A stretch of DNA of 64,000 nucleotides from DASUPK01 sp963795665. GTDB lineage: Bacteria > Actinomycetota > Thermoleophilia > Solirubrobacterales > 70-9. The notes beneath the pieces were generated by a model. It was not told where the DNA came from. It ran no database searches and saw only the letters and a list, made by a program, of their open reading frames with translations. Where the stretch lies: positions 1-64,000 of the forward strand of contig CAWCIP010000004.1 of NCBI GenBank assembly GCA_963795665.1, in the 5' to 3' direction. Positions 16,864 through 23,463 of this stretch are shown here, in pieces (the first letter of the stretch is position 1; the number at the start of each line of letters is the position of its first letter). Position numbers and translations under genes: made by a program.

Positions 16864-16866
16864 CGC

Positions 16867-17262
16867 CTACTCCCGCAGCCCTGCGGCTTCGAGGGCTTCG
16901 GCTTGGTCGTTGAAGTAGTCGAGCCGGGCGAGCTTGCCATCACGGAATGTCCACACCATGCCGTCGCCCCGCTCGACGCTTACACCGCTACCGGCCCCAA
17001 CCGCGCGGATACGAAACAGCGACACGACCCGATCCCCCGCGTCGATTACACGCTCGACCTCCATTTCGTAGCTCTGCCAGGCCTCGGCAAAGTCCGAGAG
17101 CCAGTCGGCGACCCCGTCCACGCCTCGATACGGGTTCCTGGCGTCTGGGATGTCGTGATCGAAGACCTCGGTATCGGCGTCGATCTTCTCCCAGATTGGC
17201 TGGCCCGTCTTGGTAAAGCGCTCGTGCGCCTCCCTGACGATCTCCACGTTCTCCTCCGACAT
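16867..17262 (-). CDS. SnoaL-like (NTF2 superfamily) protein
   Basis: Paralogue of 131 residues: MSEENVEIVREAHERF at the start, YRGVDGVADWLSDFAEAW in the middle, MVWTFRDGKLARLDYF then EALEAAGLRE at the end. The region just before the ATG reads GAGTAGGCGATG, that is, the stop of the upstream paralogue (17266) followed by GCG and the start, so translation is probably coupled by re-initiation. The fold is clear from the pattern of the family; no enzymatic function is shown. The strong conservation of both ends and weak conservation of the middle is a general feature of these copies. Confidence 0.8.
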   Translation of the reverse strand: MSEENVEIVREAHERFTKTGQPIWEKIDADTEVFDHDIPDARNPYRGVDGVADWLSDFAEAWQSYEMEVERVIDAGDRVVSLFRIRAVGAGSGVSVERGDGMVWTFRDGKLARLDYFNDQAEALEAAGLRE

Positions 17263-17265
17263 CGC

Positions 17266-17664
17266 CTACTCCCGGAGCCCGGCGGTTTTGAGGGCCTCGT
17301 CCGGGTCCGAGAACATCTGAGCCTCGGCGATCTTCCCCGCCCGCACTTTTCCGACGACGCCGATTGGAATGTCGACCTCGGCTCCGCTTGCACGTCCACG
17401 GGCGTGAAACCGAGCGAGCACCACCACTTGGTCGCCGACATCGTGGACGTCATTCAAAGCGAAGCGAACCTGCTCCCAGTCTTGGCTCAAGTCATGCACG
17501 AACTGACGCAGGCCATCATGGCCTCGATAGGGCTGACCCTCGAGCTGAGCCCGCAGTGGCCGGAACTCGCAGTCGCTGTCGAACACCTCGATCCAGGCGC
17601 CGTAATCGCCCCGGTTCCACGTATCGATGACGCGGCGTGCCAGCTCGACGTTCTCATCCGACAT
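17266..17664 (-). CDS. SnoaL-like (NTF2 superfamily) protein, first gene of an array
   Basis: Paralogue of 132 residues beginning MSDENVELARRVIDTW, with YRGHDGLRQFVHDLSQDW centrally and SDPDEALKTAGLRE at the end. It is the promoter-proximal gene of a four-gene minus-strand array reaching 16135. A GATACT hexamer at 17679-17674 is separated from the ATG by exactly nine bases, as before two other SnoaL genes (18274 and 47564), and no Shine-Dalgarno sequence is present. This suggests a leaderless transcript. Function is unknown; the residues HVRGRASGAEVDI-type strand are typical of stand-alone SnoaL proteins. Confidence 0.8.
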   Translation of the reverse strand: MSDENVELARRVIDTWNRGDYGAWIEVFDSDCEFRPLRAQLEGQPYRGHDGLRQFVHDLSQDWEQVRFALNDVHDVGDQVVVLARFHARGRASGAEVDIPIGVVGKVRAGKIAEAQMFSDPDEALKTAGLRE

Positions 17665-17673
17665 CGCCCACCC

Positions 17674-17679
17674 AGTATC
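17674..17679 (-). promoter_or_regulatory. Conserved -10-like hexamer of a leaderless SnoaL gene
   Basis: GATACT on the minus strand, followed by nine bases and the ATG at 17664. The same hexamer and the same spacing occur before the genes starting at 18274 (minus) and 47564 (plus), and the flanking bases are also alike (GATACTGxGTxGGxG). Transcription starting 6-9 bases downstream would begin at or next to the start codon. Confidence 0.5.
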
Positions 17680-17860
17680 CGCCTCCGGAGGGGAGGGTGT
17701 GAGACGAGAACTGCCCGCTCAGAAGACCGCCGGGTGCCTCAGCACACGGAAAACCCCATCTATTCGCTTGGGAATCCGGGAAGGCTGGCTGAGGACGTGA
17801 GCGAGCTGGCGATGGTGCCTGCCGAACGCGGATTAGGGCGCTAAGAGCGGCGAGACCGCC

Positions 17861-17876
17861 GCTTCTCCTCCAAAGC
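17861..17876. repeat. Palindromic element, B type
   Basis: GCTTCTCCTCCAAAGC, a near-palindrome (GCTT...AAGC arms). It lies two bases after the stop codon of the minus-strand SnoaL gene that ends at 17879. One of the element family confined to 17.86-32.45 kb. Confidence 0.6.
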
Positions 17877-17878
17877 GC

Positions 17879-18274
17879 CTATGCCGACAGCCCAGCGGCT
17901 TCGAGGGCGTCACTCCGATTCTGAAACAACTGCGTTCGGAGAAAATCGCCGTCCCTGACGGTCGAGAGCGACCACGTCCGGGTCTCCACTGGAACGTCGC
18001 TTCCCGCCGTCCAGCCCCGCTGAATGAACTCGACCAAGACTTGGTGGCCGCCCGCGTCGATGAACTCGACCGGCTCCTGAGTTAAACGGTCGAAGGAGTT
18101 CACCCAGGCGGTTATCCACTCCCGCGCCGCCCCACCTCGATAGGTGCCGGCATCGGGCATCTCCGGCGCGAGGACGAGCTCGAATTCGTCGGGAAGATCA
18201 GCGATTGCACTGAAGTCGCCCTGGGTGAACTGCTCGAAAGCGACCCGCGAAAGGTCAACTGCTTCCTGCGACAT
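17879..18274 (-). CDS. SnoaL-like (NTF2 superfamily) protein
   Basis: A 131-residue paralogue: MSQEAVDLSRVAFEQF at the start, YRGGAAREWITAWVNSF centrally, VRDGDFLRTQLFQNRSDALEAAGLSA at the end. The open frame extends 17 codons further up, but that part is only the translation of a palindromic repeat (18305-18320) and its flank, so I start at the ATG at 18274. A GATACT hexamer (18289-18284) stands nine bases before this ATG. A B-type palindrome follows the stop by two bases and may act in termination. Stand-alone, divergent from the histone-like gene. Confidence 0.78.
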   Translation of the reverse strand: MSQEAVDLSRVAFEQFTQGDFSAIADLPDEFELVLAPEMPDAGTYRGGAAREWITAWVNSFDRLTQEPVEFIDAGGHQVLVEFIQRGWTAGSDVPVETRTWSLSTVRDGDFLRTQLFQNRSDALEAAGLSA

Positions 18275-18283
18275 CCCCCACGC

Positions 18284-18289
18284 AGTATC
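18284..18289 (-). promoter_or_regulatory. Conserved -10-like hexamer of a leaderless SnoaL gene
   Basis: GATACT on the minus strand, nine bases before the ATG at 18274, identical in sequence and spacing to the sites before the genes at 17664 and 47564. Confidence 0.5.
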
Positions 18290-18304
18290 TCTTAGCGGAG
18301 TACT

Positions 18305-18320
18305 GCTTTCCATGCAAAGG
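18305..18320. repeat. Palindromic element, A type
   Basis: GCTTTCCATGCAAAGG; core CTTTCCATGCAAAG shared with eight other sites. It lies between the divergent SnoaL (18274) and histone-like (18399) genes. Confidence 0.65.
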
Positions 18321-18398
18321 AGCACCTACTCGGATGACGCTCCGCCGAACTTGTCCCGCCGCCGTAGACTCGCCTGGTTCCCGAGGTAAGGAGCGTCC

Positions 18399-18812
18399 AT
18401 GCCAGCAGCAAAGAAAACACCTGAGCGCATACGTGCGTCGGCAGATGCCACTGAGAGGCGCGCGGAGGCCGCGCTGAAACGTGCAGGCGGTTCGCTCGAC
18501 GAGGCCCAGAAGGCGCTGGCCGACCTACAGAAGGACCTGGGACGGGGTAGGCACGACATGATCCGCAACGTGCAGCAGCTGGTGAAGAATCAGCGCCGCG
18601 ATTTGGGCAAGCTGAACCGCGCGCTCTCGGCCGACCTGCGCAGGCTTCAAAGAGCGCTGACCGAGGAGCCGGCCGCCCGGACGAAGGGCACTACCTCCAG
18701 CACAAAGGGCAAGACCGCCCGCGCAAAGGCTCGGCCGACCCGCGCAAAGGCCACCAGGACCCGTGCAAAGAGCGGCTCGTCCCGCGCGAAGGGCACGACC
18801 AAACGGCCCTAA
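18399..18812 (+). CDS. Basic histone H1-like protein
   Basis: A 137-residue, strongly basic protein. Residues 1-90 are helical and charged (ERRAEAALKRAGGSLDEAQ, then VKNQRRDLGKLNRALSADLR) and could form a coiled coil. Residues 95-137 are a low-complexity tail of Thr, Ala, Lys, Arg, Ser and Gly with repeated T-R-A-K, S-R-A-K and T-K-G steps, like the tails of bacterial H1-type and HU-fusion proteins that compact DNA. Unspecific DNA or RNA binding is the likely role. GAGG-type sequence (CCCGAGGTAAGGAGCG) precedes the ATG. It is convergent with the gene at 19045, with a strong hairpin between them. Confidence 0.7.
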   Translation: MPAAKKTPERIRASADATERRAEAALKRAGGSLDEAQKALADLQKDLGRGRHDMIRNVQQLVKNQRRDLGKLNRALSADLRRLQRALTEEPAARTKGTTSSTKGKTARAKARPTRAKATRTRAKSGSSRAKGTTKRP

Positions 18813-18906
18813 GGGATCGACGACGGGCACACGCCCTCGTCTTCCGCGCGTCTCCCTTGCTAGACCGCGGCAGCGGTGCAGCCCTCGGCTGGTGTCATGC
18901 CGGACC

Positions 18907-18928
18907 GCTGCTTTGCATGGAAAGCAGC
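18907..18928. repeat. Palindromic element, A type, reverse orientation
   Basis: An A-type core in reverse orientation with perfect 8-base arms GCTGCTTT and AAAGCAGC around GCATGG. It lies in the convergent region after the histone-like gene. Confidence 0.65.
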
Positions 18929-19011
18929 GCTCTTCGACACGGCGCTGGCCTATCGCGGCGGCTCCGCCCACGCCAAGGATGACAGCGAACTCGACACGCG
19001 AGTGCCAAGGG

Positions 19012-19036
19012 GGCCCGGCGGCTTTGCCGCCGGGCC
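19012..19036. terminator. Strong bidirectional hairpin
   Basis: Perfect 11-base arms GGCCCGGCGGC and GCCGCCGGGCC around TTT, placed between the convergent genes ending at 18812 and 19045. It has no long T-run but the very stable stem suits termination in both directions. Confidence 0.65.
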
Positions 19037-19044
19037 TCCGCGTT

Positions 19045-19437
19045 TCAGCTCCAGGCGGCGGTCCAGGCCTCTTGGTCCACCTTGTTGTTGAACCGCTTGA
19101 CCTTGCCAGCGTCGAAGTCCCAGACGTGCTCGAAGGGCGTGTCGAGGTCTGCGCCGCTCTTCGCCTTCCCCTTGAAGCGGCCGGTGACGACCACCGTTTC
19201 GCCCTGGTCCTCGAACTTCTCTGGGTTCACGGAGAACTCATCGAAGTTCGCCGGGATCGTGCTGAACACATCGGCTGCCACGCTCTCGGGCCCGCTGAAC
19301 GTCCCGGAGGCCGAATTGCCTCCGCCGGGCTCGATCCACTCGACATCGGGCGCCATCAGGTCCAGCACGGTCTGTGGGTTGCCTGCGTTGAAGCTGTCAT
19401 ATGCGCCGCGAAGGTTCTCCACATCCTGCTCTGCCAT
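19045..19437 (-). CDS. SnoaL-like (NTF2 superfamily) protein, divergent member
   Basis: A 130-residue protein starting MAEQDVENLRGAYDSF. It shows the SnoaL fold pattern (GNPQTVLDLMAPDVEWIEP, then TVVVTGRFKGKAKSGADLD and FEHVWDFDAGKVKRF) but lacks the EALEAAGL tail, ending with KVDQEAWTAAWS, so it belongs to a different subgroup from its neighbours. The open frame runs 72 codons further upstream; I start at 19437 because AAGGAG lies about twelve bases before this ATG and the conserved fold begins there. It faces the histone-like gene with a strong terminator between. Function unknown. Confidence 0.78.
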   Translation of the reverse strand: MAEQDVENLRGAYDSFNAGNPQTVLDLMAPDVEWIEPGGGNSASGTFSGPESVAADVFSTIPANFDEFSVNPEKFEDQGETVVVTGRFKGKAKSGADLDTPFEHVWDFDAGKVKRFNNKVDQEAWTAAWS

Positions 19438-19583
19438 GTACCACTCCTTCTCTCTCTTGGGCCCCAAAACAACTTCCGGGTCCACCCTATGCCAGATCGG
19501 GCGCCGTGGACAAGTCATCTCTGCCCGGAGGGTGGTGGGCATGCCTGGTCGCCGAGACGCTGGGTTGCGTCTGTACGGCGGAC

Positions 19584-19628
19584 GACGGGAGGGTCGAGGC
19601 CCTCTAAGCCGCCGGGCTCTCTGAATAG
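19584..19628 (+). pseudogene. Degenerate 3' end of a SnoaL-like gene
   Basis: Plus-strand frame reading DGRVEAL, stop (TAA), AAGLSE, stop (TAG). This is the family tail DGKV...EALEAAGLSE with the internal Glu codon changed to TAA and the segment between DGRV and EAL shortened. No upstream SnoaL sequence is recognisable. The final TAG merges into a B-type palindrome (19627-19650). Confidence 0.6.
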
Positions 19629-19650
19629 CTGCTTTGGACGAGAAGCAGCT
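19627..19650. repeat. Palindromic element, B type, reverse orientation
   Basis: Perfect 8-base arms AGCTGCTT and AAGCAGCT around TGGACGAG. It is wedged between the stop of the SnoaL remnant (plus) and the stop of the recombinase gene (minus, last base 19650). Confidence 0.7.
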
Positions 19651-20330
19651 CACCGCAAGAGCGCAGCCGCAGCGGGGATCACTGGCGATCGACGAGCGCG
19701 GACCGTTTCGATGATCTCACCGCTATCGATTCCCTGGAGATAGATCGACGTGATCCCGAGGTGCGCGTGTCCGAGCTGACGCTGGATCACGTTTAGCGGA
19801 ACGCCCTCGCGTGCCATTTCCACGGCGTGGGCGTGGCGCAGCTGGTGCGGGGCGAATCTGCGCCTGACGCCCGCACTCACGGCCAGCCGTCTAAGTCGCG
19901 TCCTGGCCTGAGCTGCTGACCAAAGCTGTCCGCGGGTCTCTCCTGAGATCACGCAGAAGAGCGGGCCGACAGGGAGCGCCACTCGCAACTCAGTCCACGG
20001 TCGAAGGTGCTCCCAGCCCCAATCGTCCATGCCGACCTCCCGTTGTTTTCCGCCCTTCCCGTTTCGAACGAGGATTGAGCCACTGCCTGGCTCGAGATCG
20101 GATTCCGCCAAGGCGAGGGCCTCGGAGATACGCAGGCCGGCGCGCCAGAGGACGGCGATGAGCCCTCGCATTCGACACCCGAACGGCCCGTCACCCGCTT
20201 CGCGCATCACACCGATTGTCTCCTCGATTCGCGGCGGGTCCGCCGGGTAGCGCCGGCCCTTGTTTGCGGGCCTGCGCCGCATCGGTTGACGGAGTTGAAA
20301 AGCGTCGTGGGAGCCTTGGCCGTTGAGCAT
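19650..20330 (-). CDS. Tyrosine recombinase (integrase), catalytic domain only
   Basis: A 226-residue site-specific recombinase. The catalytic set is complete: Arg67 in RAGLRISEAL, His162 and Arg165 in PHQLRHAHAV, His188 in LGHAHLG and the nucleophile Tyr197 in SIYLQG; a Lys lies in the NGKGGKQREVG hairpin. The usual N-terminal core-binding domain is missing: only about 50 residues precede the fold, so it is shorter than XerC/D (about 300). Either it is a naturally short subfamily, or its 5' end was lost. It sits in the accessory region among SnoaL remnants, with a palindromic element abutting its stop. The 3' end of a related gene occurs at 27333-27458 on the other strand. Confidence 0.82.
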   Translation of the reverse strand: MLNGQGSHDAFQLRQPMRRRPANKGRRYPADPPRIEETIGVMREAGDGPFGCRMRGLIAVLWRAGLRISEALALAESDLEPGSGSILVRNGKGGKQREVGMDDWGWEHLRPWTELRVALPVGPLFCVISGETRGQLWSAAQARTRLRRLAVSAGVRRRFAPHQLRHAHAVEMAREGVPLNVIQRQLGHAHLGITSIYLQGIDSGEIIETVRARRSPVIPAAAALLR

Positions 20331-20484
20331 CGCTGCCTCCTAGATTGGGTGCAGAGCGATGCTCTTCGTCCAACCCGGCGCTTTTCAGTTGACGACCAGC
20401 GGCCGCCTTGCATGTCCCCTTCACACGAAAGCGGCAAGCGCGCGCCGAAGCTCTTTACCGAGTCTGTGCCCAGCGTCACGACGG

Positions 20485-21207
20485 TCATCCGCCCGCAACG
20501 AACTCGCGCAGCGCCACCCTGCCGCCACCAATCAGCGGCTCGCCGTGTGCGAACAAGAGGTTGTCGAAATCGAGGTCGAGCAGCCGCCGAAGCGACTCGC
20601 GCAGCCCAGCCCGCACCGGCGTGGGGTCATCGCCCATCAGGAATCCGGGCACGAAGGTAAGCCGGCCGCCGCGCGGGCGCGTAAGGCCGTCGGCGAAGGC
20701 GAGCGCGTCGCCGTCGGCGATCCGGATGTGTAGCGCGGTGTCGTCCGGGCAGATGGCTCCCAGCTGGTGTGCGGTGATTCCCGGCGCCAGCTCCTCCCCG
20801 AACGCGAAGCCCTCGACCTTCGGACCGCGCTCGAACTCGTGCAAGCCGGCGTCGCTGCAACGAATCGGGCAGCCGAACGCCTCCGCGTAGCGCTCGCTAT
20901 GGCGGAGATGGTGGCGGTTGGTGAGGACGATCTGGTTCGGGGCCTCTCGCTGCTCGAACCACTCGAGGCCCTCGCGCGGCACCATCGGGTCGAGGACCAT
21001 CCGGGTGGGCTCGATGTAGTACGAGTCCACGGGCAGCCTGATTCTCGGGTGGATTGCTGTCCAGTGATGGACGCCGGGGAGCACCTCGCGGATCGGCCGG
21101 TGCGATGCGAGCTCGAGCACGAGCGGACGGAGGAACTGTGGCCACGCCGCGCCGGCGAGCTGGACGCCGTACCGGGCCTGACGGGTGAGAGGCTCGAGTA
21201 GCGCCAT
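20485..21207 (-). CDS. Metallo-beta-lactamase-fold-like protein, altered metal motif
   Basis: The open frame spans up to 21279; the start is uncertain, and I give the ATG at 21207. The pattern resembles MBL-fold hydrolases: PGVHHWTAIHPRIRLPVDSY, YIEPTRMVLDPMVP, IVLTNRHHLRHSERYAEAF, a late ADGDALAFADGL and LLFAHGEPLIGGG. The canonical HxHxDH is replaced by NRHHLRHSE, so at least one metal ligand differs; the family may be catalytically altered. About 45 residues of unrelated sequence precede the conserved fold. It is transcribed toward the recombinase gene. The role is unknown. Confidence 0.65.
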   Translation of the reverse strand: MALLEPLTRQARYGVQLAGAAWPQFLRPLVLELASHRPIREVLPGVHHWTAIHPRIRLPVDSYYIEPTRMVLDPMVPREGLEWFEQREAPNQIVLTNRHHLRHSERYAEAFGCPIRCSDAGLHEFERGPKVEGFAFGEELAPGITAHQLGAICPDDTALHIRIADGDALAFADGLTRPRGGRLTFVPGFLMGDDPTPVRAGLRESLRRLLDLDFDNLLFAHGEPLIGGGRVALREFVAGG

Positions 21208-21300
21208 CGTCAGGACGTTATACGCGTGCCCAATGCACGACGACAGGTGTTCAAAGCCTTCGGGCTGCACCCATTTCACGGGGAGCGAGCAAGAACTCCT

Positions 21301-21316
21301 GCTTCTCGTCCAAAGC
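21301..21316. repeat. Palindromic element, B type
   Basis: GCTTCTCGTCCAAAGC, about 24 bases beyond the stop of the minus-strand SnoaL gene (21340). Confidence 0.65.
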
Positions 21317-21339
21317 GGCGGTTTGGCGAAAGAGAGGAA

Positions 21340-21753
21340 CTAGGGACGGTCCAGTCCTGCGGCTTCACGTGCCGCATTGACGTCGGTGTAGTTCTCAACG
21401 AGCGTGATCAGGTCGTCGTGGAACTCGATGATCTGGGCGAACGGCGGCGCATCGACCTCCGCGCCGCTCGCCCTACCGCGGATCCTCATACTGCCCTTGA
21501 CGAATACGCGGTCCTCGTCAATCTCGAGGATTTCGACCGGTTGGACATCGAGCTCGCCGAAGACGTCGAGGAGCACCCGGAGGAGTCTGTCGATACCCGC
21601 GAGTCCACGGTAGGTTCGCTCGTCGGGGAAACCTTCCCAGTGCGTCATGTCCCACACCGCCTCCGGGTGGTAAAGCCCGAGCAAACCGTCCACGTCGCTA
21701 TCGCGAAACGCCCGGTATGAGCGCTCGATCGCCTCGGCGCGGTCGGTGGGCAT
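21340..21753 (-). CDS. SnoaL-like (NTF2 superfamily) protein
   Basis: A 137-residue member: MPTDRAEAIERSYRAFRDSD at the start, a YHPEAVWDM strand, RGLAGIDRLLRVLLDVF centrally, GRASGAEVDAPPFAQIIEFHDDLI, and a tail VNAAREAAGLDRP that is a relaxed version of EALEAAGLxE. I use the ATG at 21753; upstream codons are the translation of unrelated intergenic DNA. A TACGTT hexamer lies six bases before the ATG, compatible with a leaderless start. A B-type palindrome follows downstream. Function not shown. Confidence 0.75.
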   Translation of the reverse strand: MPTDRAEAIERSYRAFRDSDVDGLLGLYHPEAVWDMTHWEGFPDERTYRGLAGIDRLLRVLLDVFGELDVQPVEILEIDEDRVFVKGSMRIRGRASGAEVDAPPFAQIIEFHDDLITLVENYTDVNAAREAAGLDRP

Positions 21754-21781
21754 GCCCTCAACGTATGGCGCAGTCACTTTG

Positions 21782-21864
21782 CTCGCAGCTCCTTCTTGCA
21801 AGAAGCGAGCGCCTGATCAAGAGCTCTCCTTTCCATGCAAAGCGCCGCTTCTCGTCCAAAGCGG
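21782..21864. repeat. Composite palindromic element (H + A + B)
   Basis: Three modules in a row: an H-type hairpin region with CTTCTTGCAAGAAG and GCGAGCGCC (21792-21813), an A core CTTTCCATGCAAAG (21829-21842) and a B core with arms CCGCTT/AAGCGG (21845-21864). It lies between the start of one minus-strand gene (21753) and the stop of another (21889). Confidence 0.7.
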
Positions 21865-21888
21865 TACTCGCGCCCGTGACTCTCTCCG

Positions 21889-22152
21889 CTAGGTACCTTC
21901 GCTTAGAACGAGAAGCGTCTCCGGATTGACGCCATCGGATTTCATCGCATCCGCGGCGGCGTCGCTCTGCATGAACTCCTGGAAGGCATCCATGTCGGGT
22001 ATCTCGGCGATCAGCCCGACCTTGTTGGATCCCTCAGCGTCGCGAAAAGTCCGCACCGTGACGCCCATTGGGCCGAACACCTCCTCCCGCTTCGGCGAGC
22101 TCAGCCAGTGCTCAACATCGTCCACTTCATGGGTGATCACGTAAGTAGCCAT
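21889..22152 (-). CDS. Small protein, possible dimeric alpha-beta barrel fold
   Basis: An 87-residue protein beginning MATYVITHEVDDVEHWL. The pattern, a first strand, an amphipathic region with the HW motif, GVTVRTFRDAEGSNKVGLIA, then MDAFQEFMQSDAAADAMKSD and a last strand ETLLVL, resembles the ferredoxin-like fold of small stress or monooxygenase-like proteins. I start at 22152, where the fold begins and GAAAGGA stands about twelve bases upstream. A composite palindrome lies just downstream of the stop. The role is not known; a mild annotation as a conserved hypothetical is all that is supported. Confidence 0.65.
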   Translation of the reverse strand: MATYVITHEVDDVEHWLSSPKREEVFGPMGVTVRTFRDAEGSNKVGLIAEIPDMDAFQEFMQSDAAADAMKSDGVNPETLLVLSEGT

Positions 22153-22291
22153 CAAGCCCGTCCTTTCGTCGCCCCCCGGTGCGGGTCGCTCGCACTCGTG
22201 TGCGGTGACCCTAGTCCGCGACAACGAGGCCGTCAATCGCGACATCTGGCGAGCCCGAGCGATGCTGCTTCCCAACCCCAAGCGGATAGCC

Positions 22292-22307
22292 GCTTCTCGT
22301 CTAAAGC
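22292..22307. repeat. Palindromic element, B type, diverged
   Basis: GCTTCTCGTCTAAAGC, one base different from the B core. It lies between the genes starting at 22152 and ending at 22408, both on the minus strand. Confidence 0.55.
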
Positions 22308-22407
22308 AACCGCCTCCGCGCCGCGTGGTGCAGCGCTCTACGAGATCATCGAGCGCCTGCTGCGCTTCGACCCGCTGCCCTACGACCCTGCGCTTGACAG
22401 CTAGCCC

Positions 22408-23097
22408 TCAGGCAGGCGCCTTCGCCGAGGCGATCATCTCGCGGACGTCAGCCGCCGGCTCCGAATAGGCGTCGCCGAGAGCGGACTCGACCGCGCTCAT
22501 GTACTCCTCGGTCCAGGCCGGGAAGTCGTAGTCGATCGTGCGCAGGAACTCAAGAGACGCAGCGAGGCGGATGTCGGCGATCGAGGGCGAATCGCCGCCG
22601 ATGAACTTGCGATCGTCCAGGAAGTGAGTGTGAATCGCCTCGAGCGGCCGCGCGATCGCGTCGGCCGCGTCCTGCGCCGACTTCGCCTTCACCTCGTCGT
22701 CGGCCTCCGACGTCGCCGTCTCGCCCGGGTACTGCGGAAAGCCAAGAGTCGGATACGTCGCGCGAAGGATCAGGGGGTAGAGCGTGCCGACCACGTAGAA
22801 CATCGCGCTGTCCTGCATCGCACGCTCGGCCGGGTCCGTCGGATAGAACTGATCGAGCCCATCGCGGTTACAGAGGTACTGCATGATCGCGCAGCTCTCC
22901 CAGAGCGACTCCTTGGGCAGCCCCTCGTACTCGAGCGTAGGGGTGAGGTCGGCCGGGGACTTGGCGAGGAACTCGGGCGTGCCCTTGTTCCCCCACATCT
23001 CGACTTCTTCGAAGTCGTGCCCGCCCGCCCTCATCAGCACACGTACGGGCAGGTTGTTGACGCTCACGGACAGGATGCTCAGCGTGTGATCAGCCAT
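22408..23097 (-). CDS. Glutathione S-transferase-like protein
   Basis: A 229-residue protein with a thioredoxin-like N-terminal half (LSILSVSVNNLPVRVLMRAG, the cis-Pro region LTPTLEYEG, then ESCAIMQYLC) and an all-helical C-terminal half with the family motif SIADIRLAASLEFL. GST folds conjugate or carry thiol substrates; actinobacteria mostly use mycothiol, so glutathione is not assumed. The start at 23097 has AAGGAG eight bases upstream; the longer open frame reaches into a palindromic repeat and is not used. It is preceded on the same strand by the truncated sigma factor and the SnoaL tail. Confidence 0.82.
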   Translation of the reverse strand: MADHTLSILSVSVNNLPVRVLMRAGGHDFEEVEMWGNKGTPEFLAKSPADLTPTLEYEGLPKESLWESCAIMQYLCNRDGLDQFYPTDPAERAMQDSAMFYVVGTLYPLILRATYPTLGFPQYPGETATSEADDEVKAKSAQDAADAIARPLEAIHTHFLDDRKFIGGDSPSIADIRLAASLEFLRTIDYDFPAWTEEYMSAVESALGDAYSEPAADVREMIASAKAPA

Positions 23098-23229
23098 GTG
23101 ATCTCTCCTTGACCTTGTGGGGCTGCTCTGGCGACCGGCCCTCGGAGGCGAGTCTCTCAGAATCCGCCGGCACCAGCCACTTTGAGCTGCTGCCGAGGGG
23201 TCAATCAGCCCAGAGCTTCGAATAGCGCT

Positions 23230-23266
23230 CTTTCCATGCAAAGCGCCGCTTCTCGTCCAAAGCGGC
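23230..23266. repeat. Palindromic element, A + B
   Basis: An A core (23230-23243) followed by a B hairpin with perfect 7-base arms GCCGCTT (23245-23251) and AAGCGGC (23260-23266). The last base overlaps the stop TAG of the SnoaL tail on the minus strand. Confidence 0.72.
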
Positions 23267-23463
23267 TACTCCGACAGCCCGGCGGCTTCGAGACCCTCCT
23301 GGGCATCGAGGAATGTTCGATCGCTGATCATCTTGCCGTTCCGGAAATGGGCAATCGTGCCGATCGGAGACTCCATCTCGGCGCCACTCTCCCTCCCGCA
23401 CCTCCGCAGGCGACCGATGCCGACGATCTGGTCACCGAGGTCCCGGATCTCACTGAACTCGAC
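23266..23463 (-). pseudogene. 3' half of a SnoaL-like gene
   Basis: A minus-strand frame of 65 codons without a start, reading SEIRDLGDQIVGIGRL, then ESGAEMESPIGTIAHFRNGK, and the tail EGLEAAGLSE. It is the C-terminal half of a stand-alone SnoaL gene. Upstream it is joined, in a different frame, to the ECF sigma factor gene whose own C-terminal SnoaL-like domain stops at this junction. The stop codon abuts a palindromic element. Confidence 0.7.

Noticed and set aside
16063..17844. Plus-strand open frame of 593 codons
   Set aside because: It is the antisense of the four-gene SnoaL array; the repeated QPGGFEG-like strings are reverse translations of the EALEAAGL tail.
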